Source: Strigamia acuminata (Eukaryota > Arthropoda > Chilopoda > Geophilomorpha > Linotaeniidae). From it: a DNA stretch of 64,000 nucleotides. Under the pieces are notes generated by a model. That model was not told the origin of the DNA and ran no database searches. It saw nothing but the letters and a program-made list of their open reading frames with translations. Both the position numbers and the translations under genes were made by a program. Location of the stretch: NCBI GenBank assembly GCA_949358305.1, contig OX442317.1, forward strand, positions 4,282,186 through 4,346,185, read 5' to 3'. The number at the start of each line of letters is the position of its first letter. Position 1 is the stretch's first letter. This document shows, piece by piece, positions 60,001 through 64,000 of this stretch.

Positions 60001-60771
60001 AAATTAGTTTGGTGTAAATACAAAGTTTTTATGTGTTAATAAATTTTATTGGTGAGAAATTCATGCTTTTTCGTGTACAAACAAATTTTCTTGTCCTACA
60101 ATTCCACGCATCGGATTAAACAGTCCAAAAATCGAATTTGGCGTCATACTATTGCCCAAGATGCATGGAGCGATGTGATTGGCCATGGGGACAATTATTA
60201 TTGATCACTTGTGTCTGGGTTTCAAATTCAAGTTATATGAAGGGTAGTTGGAAAATGTGAGACAGACAGTAACACAAATGAAATTTTCGTTTTTTTGAAT
60301 GAAAACATTTGAATTTTTTTTTTTTTTTTAGAGAACAAGAAAATTTTTACGTAATAATTATTACATTTATGACCATTTGTTTATTTTTAGGACTTTGGGG
60401 TACCCCAATTGGGGTGTACCCTGTGTTTTGTAGTGACCCCGTTCATTCGTAAGTTACTTATCGAAAAGGAGATGTGACTTCTCCTTTTTTTAAAATCGAA
60501 CGAATCTGTTTTTTACATCAAACTTTGAGCACATACTTTCATATATTAAAAATGACTAACCTCGTTCTTCTTTTCCCACTATTATTTTCTCGACTCTGGA
60601 GTTCGAGATGGATATATTACTGTCTTTGTTAACACGTGTATTAATATCAATTGGCACATTTTTTGCACCCATAATGTTAGCAGGTACACTTCCTAAACCC
60701 GTAGTATTTTGAGCTTGAAATCCTTCGCCATAAAATAGGTCACGTCCACTTTCGTAAGTACCGTTAGGCAT
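52615..60771 (-). CDS. NACHT-domain (NLR-like STAND NTPase) protein
   Basis: Two coding exons, 60771-60561 and 54383-52615, separated by a 6.2 kb intron; 659 residues. The donor GAG|GTTAGT and acceptor TTATAG|GAG keep the frame (Gly71 is split). Residues 1-70 have no known domain but contain a β-prone stretch (NISISNSRVEKIIVG). Residues about 78-120 are a charged helical segment with three REEIQKVI repeats. The NACHT core has Walker A GQPRFGKTT at about 206-214, Walker B LFIFDGLDQ at about 275-283, and VVVFCRTD as sensor 1. The C-terminal part is helical (SPLLLMALPVIMEKL, LEFAAAFAMWLDFKLNEYEF) and has no leucine-rich repeats. NLR proteins are cytosolic pattern sensors that oligomerise on activation; a role in immunity here is inferred. 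The in-frame ATG at 54555 is intronic and is not used in this model. Confidence 0.85.
54257..54328 (-). repeat. 24-bp coding minisatellite in the NACHT gene
   Basis: Three consecutive 24-bp units (CTGATTACTTTTTGGATTTC plus TTCT on the plus strand; the first differs by one base) encode REEIQKV(I/T). A related fourth unit flanks them. Confidence 0.9.
54546..55710. mobile_element. PIF/Harbinger-like element in the NACHT intron
   Basis: Inverted ends GGGGTTTCATTAAATGAG and (inverted) CTCATTTGATGAAACCCC are flanked by TAA at 54543-54545 and 55711-55713. GGG ends with a TWA target are typical of PIF/Harbinger. The inside is non-coding and has G runs near 55490-55570 and TATTATATTA repeats. Its left end is only about 160 bp from the acceptor of NACHT exon 2. 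Confidence 0.82.
55837..56395. mobile_element. pogo/Tigger-like TA element
   Basis: Ends CAGTCGAAACTCTTTATAAC and the inverted GTTATAAGAGTTTCGACTG (one base skipped) are flanked by TA (55835-55836, 56396-56397). TATAACGAAT motifs repeat inside. No transposase frame. Confidence 0.85.
56781..58777. mobile_element. Inner inverted-repeat unit flanking the satellite
   Basis: Left arm (56781-56960) and right arm (58570-58777) are inverted copies of about 180 bp. Both carry repeated TTTGACTCAAAAAT blocks, then AAATCTTTAAAAAACATTAC and AGATCGATATAAAAAAT, and run into the satellite. I see no clear target duplication, so it may be a nested foldback element or part of the larger element. Confidence 0.75.
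56930..58575. repeat. Satellite, unit AAAAATCGATAAAATCGGT (19 bp)
   Basis: About 1.6 kb of 9-10 bp half-units alternates ATCGATAAAA and ATCGGTAAAA. GGTAATAATCATTTAAAAATC blocks interrupt it. A long stretch recurs with a spacing of about 841 bp (compare 57554 and 58395 leftward), so there is a higher-order repeat. Long open frames rich in F, Y, I, R and D are produced by the repeat alone. Confidence 0.95.
59195..59570. repeat. Tandem array with CGATCGCACAAATGCGGCC
   Basis: A unit of about 38 bp: GCACAAATGCGGCCGAATAT then TGGCCGCATTCGATC. Much richer in GC and CpG than its surroundings. One longer period is visible: CGGCTAATAACTGCTACAAA recurs at about 59402 and 59551. Confidence 0.9.
59815..59995. 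repeat. Tandem array of AAACAAATTATTTGAGAAAA
   Basis: About nine 20-bp units, almost perfect in the centre, with TTCAGGAAA variants at the right edge. Confidence 0.93.
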
Positions 60772-61549
60772 TGTTTAGTTAGAACAAAATCTGTAAAATA
60801 TTCAATAAATTTTCTTAGTAACACTTTACTGTGTTTGCTCCAAGGTCAACTCCACATTTAATATGATACTCTTGATTCCGGTTACAAATTCTTGTACTTT
60901 TCATCCGAAGTTTAGTCTGGAACTTACCGAAGTGGAAGTGTTTAGCGTACGGTACTGTATATTCTGGGTGAAGCAATTGAAATGTAATTCGGTGTCAAAG
61001 TAAGATACTTTCAATTAATTTTGTAGAATTAGTGTAATTGGTTTGCCCCTTTGAGTAATGGGTCTTCCACTGAGAGGATGTTGCATTTTTGAAGTTTTCG
61101 TAGTGAAAGTTAGTGGGATTTCCGTTGGAAATTCCAGCTATTACTTCCTTATCAGCTCGTTTTTCTTATCAACTGATAAATTATAAACATAACCTTTGAG
61201 GGGCTCTTTCTCTTGTGGAAATTATGTTTTAAAAAACATCAACTTGTAGGACAATTCATTAATGTCAAAAGCTTGTTTTTGAATTTTAGTTTGAAAGATT
61301 AGTTCGAGTTTACTTTCTGGCTATAAAATAACAACCCACGATTGAGTCGATCCTCTTACGCTGCCATACTTCCCTAGTCTTGGTTGACCCTTACAAGTGG
61401 CGCCCTCTTCAAATCAAGAAATATACCGTAGTTCTGCACAGTGAGACATAAGCACAACCATGTCATAAATATTTTATCTAAATTGTTTAATTTTACATTT
61501 TGCTTAAAAGCTGCTTATTTAATACTCCATAATTCATTTCTTTTTAGTG

Positions 61550-61800
61550 TTATTCGCCGTTAAGGTTGTACTCAATGTTCCGTTGTATTCGGGTGTTTGG
61601 CCAACAATTTATTCCTGTGTGTATACTGAACATTAAGACGAATTTTTGACTAAAATTTGACTTTTAAAAATGTCACATGGCCATAGTGCATAACGTGACA
61701 ACTGACAACCTAGAGATTGTGTGCAGTGCAGCCTGCAGATGTCAAAGAGGGGGCAGATACGTTTTAGGATACATATGGGACCCAAAAATAAAATAGTCCA
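61550..61800. repeat. Third, degenerate copy of the NACHT 3' flank
   Basis: TTAGTGTTATTCGCCGTTAA, GTGTTTGGCC, ATGTCACATGGCCATAGTGC and GCAGCCTGCAGATGTCAA match in order the regions at 52175-52390 and 62450-62660. It lacks the coding part. Confidence 0.75.
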
Positions 61801-62053
61801 GTATTAACTTTTTCTACACTGATCAAAAACGGTGCGATTTGATGTAACGGCGTGTGACGGCCTATCATACAGTAGTAGAAACCATTGGTTAGTATTTTTA
61901 GAAATTCATCTGCAGACATCCAATCATTTTGAAGTGGGACATTCAGTTTGTATATTTTAATCTGTACTTAAGATTATAAATGTTCAAAGATTGTTTATTT
62001 ACGGCTAAATAATTTAACGAATTCTGTGATTTTTATTTTTTTTTCACAAGCAG

Positions 62054-62140
62054 GCTGAAAACAAATCTCGTCGCCATTGGCAGCAATTTAATTCTTCGCC
62101 ATCCATCTCAAAGAAGTTTCCTGATGTTCAAACTACATAT
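62054..62140 (+). other. Weak candidate exon or decayed exon
   Basis: An 87-bp segment between CACAAGCAG and GTAAGTAC is open in one frame (AENKSRRHWQQFNSSPSISK and on to FPDVQTTYQ). I find no partner exon nearby and no domain. It may be chance. Confidence 0.2.
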
Positions 62141-62235
62141 CAGTAAGTACATTTTTCAAATTTAACTATTTTAATGAAAACTTGATTTAATGAATATTTT
62201 CAATTTTTAATGAAACCTTAGCTGTGTAGAAATGG

Positions 62236-64000
62236 TACAAATATTTGGCAAAAATTGCGTATTGAAATTGTCATTTAATACTCTTTATATACATAATATA
62301 ATACGTTTTGGGGCCCCACAATAACTAAATCCGGCCCTGCGTGTCACACATGTTTTTTAAATTCAATTTTCCGTATATTTTATCTGATTTTTTTTAATAT
62401 CACGTTTTGAAAAAAGATGCTTACTTTTCTCGTGTTTTTCATTTTTTTTAGTATTATTTGGCAGTAAGGGTTGTACTGAATGTTCGGTTTATACTCAAGC
62501 TGTTTGGCCGAGACGAATATTCAACTAAATTTATAATAAAATTTATAATAATTTAAAAATGTTACATGGCCATAGTTTATGCCATGGCAATGTCGTGAGT
62601 GTGTGTAGAGGCAGCCTGCAGATGTCAAGGAGTGGGCAGATACACATGAGCCCCCAAAAAATTATTTCCTTTACCTAGACTGATCAGTTTTTATTTCTAC
62701 TAACAAATTCTCCACATTTGCAAACTTTTTTAAATTTTTATTTCACAAATTTTCTTTTATTTTTTTACACTTCTGCCAGAAACCTAGGCCATCTATTTGA
62801 TAAAAGTGGCTATTTCTAGATAGATCTTGAAGAATGATTAATATTTAATGACAATAATGGCACTTTCAAACAAATGGTTTTTCTACCAAAGGCCTTTAGG
62901 TATAGCAATCTTTAAATTTTGTATTTTGACCCGCACACATTGAAACAGATGCTTAGTAGATTGATGTTGGTAATTAGTTAACATAAACATAAAAAGTGCA
63001 AAACTAAGGAAGTAATAGTGCAAAGTGGGTCGTGACAACCTCCATAAGCTTAGGGAATGTCCATAAAACCAATTCTGGTACCTCGATAAATATATGTGGG
63101 AAGAAATAACATTTCTCGTAGGACCATTTTCAGATAATCGGTTTAGAGAACAATCCGAGAGCAGCTTAATTAACAAATCAAAACGTAAAGCGAATCGTGC
63201 ATCACATGAATTAATCGTAGGTAACAACCAATCCAAATTGAATCGCATTAGATTAGCCAGAAAAGGCATTGCATTGGATTTTCCTTCAGTCGCGATGAAA
63301 TGGTCTAAAAGTCGTTTCAAGTCGTGTTGTTTGAATTCATATTCGTTCAATTTAAAGTCCAGCCACATGGCAAATGCAGCCGCAAATTCGAGAATCGACA
63401 GGTCCAACGCTTCGTAATAATTTTCTATTCTGTAGAATTTCCTTTCTTTGTGGTTCGATAGAAATCCACATTCATACATTATTTTTGTCACATCATTGCT
63501 TTCAATCGTTGAATGTGCGTCGATTATTTTCTCCACTGCCAACCTTCCAAATTCTCTAACATTTAACTGAATTTCACTGGCTGATGAATTTAACCTTAAC
63601 AGGTCGATATCACGTTCTTTGCGAGTGTGCCTCAAAATATAATTAAACATTTCTGCTAAAAACTCAGTTTTCGGTAGTAATTCTCTTAATTTTTCCATTA
63701 TTTCCGGTAACGCCATTAGAAGTAACGGGGAATCGAACAACTTTAACTGCGGTTGGAAATATTCGATGATATTCGATGATATCGTGGACAGTTGGTGGAC
63801 AGTTGGAAATTTTTCAAGAATTTCTGCTTCATTTCGACACTTTGAGCTCCTAATATGCTTATCTGCTTATCGTAGAAATTGTTGGACAGAATGGGTAGTC
63901 CGAACACCTGCAAACACTCTTGTTCACTTAATATGAACAGATCGGTTCTGCAGAACACCACAACCGTGACTTTTTTGAATTTTTGTTTATATAATATGTG
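62236..64000. repeat. Segmental duplication, copy 2 (reaches window edge)
   Basis: It matches 51963 onward in the same orientation, including the TTAA element remnant, non-coding 3' flank and NACHT exon. Small indels separate the copies (for example GACAGGTAATCGG against GGACCATTTTCAGATAATCGG). Confidence 0.88.
62883..64000 (-). pseudogene. Second NACHT gene copy, frameshifted and cut by window edge
   Basis: The 285 C-terminal residues (63740-62883) closely match the intact gene and end in the same KIAIPKGLW. At 63750-63830 a 10-bp tandem duplication (ATTCGATGAT) and an 11-bp one (GTGGACAGTTG) that replaces 10 bp give a net +11 bp against copy 1, breaking the frame. Upstream of the break the NACHT reading (FCRTDLFILSEQECLQVFG) resumes in another frame to the window edge. 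The rest of the gene lies outside. A sequencing or assembly error in a repetitive spot is possible, but two separate tandem duplications make a real lesion more likely. Confidence 0.78.

Larger units (their letters stand above)
56613..60439. mobile_element. 3.8 kb Mutator-like (9-bp TSD) element built of tandem repeats
   Basis: Terminal inverted repeats start GGGTCACTACAAAACACAGG and extend about 44 bp with one mismatch; both contain a small GGGGTA/TACCCC palindrome. The flanking 9-mers CGTTCATTC are identical (56604-56612 and 60440-60448). A 9-bp duplication is the signature of Mutator-like elements. The interior has no transposase frame. It holds an inner inverted-repeat unit with a satellite (56781-58777), a second array (59195-59570) and a third (59815-59995). 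It lies in NACHT intron 1, 112 bp from the exon 1 donor. Confidence 0.88.
60772..62235. other. Upstream of the NACHT gene; mostly unassigned
   Basis: The NACHT promoter presumably lies just right of 60771. No other supported gene. A truncated copy of the NACHT 3' flank is at 61550-61800 and a weak candidate exon at 62054-62140. Confidence 0.45.

Overview
Eukaryotic, metazoan nuclear DNA: AT-rich, with GT-AG introns, many small non-autonomous transposons and tandem arrays, and no prokaryotic signals. The proteins point to a protostome, most likely a non-insect arthropod. The ETS domain reads as Yan/Anterior open rather than a vertebrate ETV6, the Dbx protein has an arthropod-like tail after the homeodomain, and there is an eight-cysteine single-domain VWC (SVWC/Vago-type) protein. 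A NACHT (NLR-like) gene is also present, which is unusual for the insects best studied. The lineage call is an inference, not a proof.

Layout. 1-15 kb is a compact gene cluster: Yan/aop (+), two tandem mitochondrial SSB genes (-), a GLYAT/FR47-type N-acyltransferase (+), a non-RD protein kinase (+) and a small coiled-coil protein of unknown family (+). For every gene I rebuilt the exons by hand from splice sites; the exon lengths sum to an intact reading frame in each. 15-49 kb is gene-poor and dominated by one developmental regulator, the homeobox gene Dbx (-, three coding exons over 10.5 kb), with a roughly 18 kb gene desert upstream of its first exon. 49-64 kb holds a C6orf89-like membrane protein (-), the SVWC secreted peptide (-), an intact two-exon NACHT gene (-) with a 6.2 kb intron full of nested repeats, and a second, frameshifted NACHT copy running off the right edge.

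Repeat landscape. At least ten families of small transposons can be defined by their terminal repeats and target duplications: a TA-flanked CCGTATTTTA family, an ATT-flanked AGAGAGTTTGCGGG family, several hAT-type MITEs with 8-bp duplications, a TAA-flanked PIF/Harbinger-like element, TA-flanked pogo/Tigger-like elements and a TTAA palindrome. The most striking is a 3.8 kb element at 56613-60439 with near-perfect terminal inverted repeats and an exact 9-bp target duplication, as in Mutator-like elements. Its body is almost entirely satellite and tandem repeats, and it sits inside the NACHT gene intron.

The genes do not form one pathway. Possible functional groupings are mitochondrial DNA maintenance (the two SSB paralogues), neural/eye patterning (Yan, Dbx) and innate immunity (NACHT gene and SVWC peptide, about 1 kb apart).
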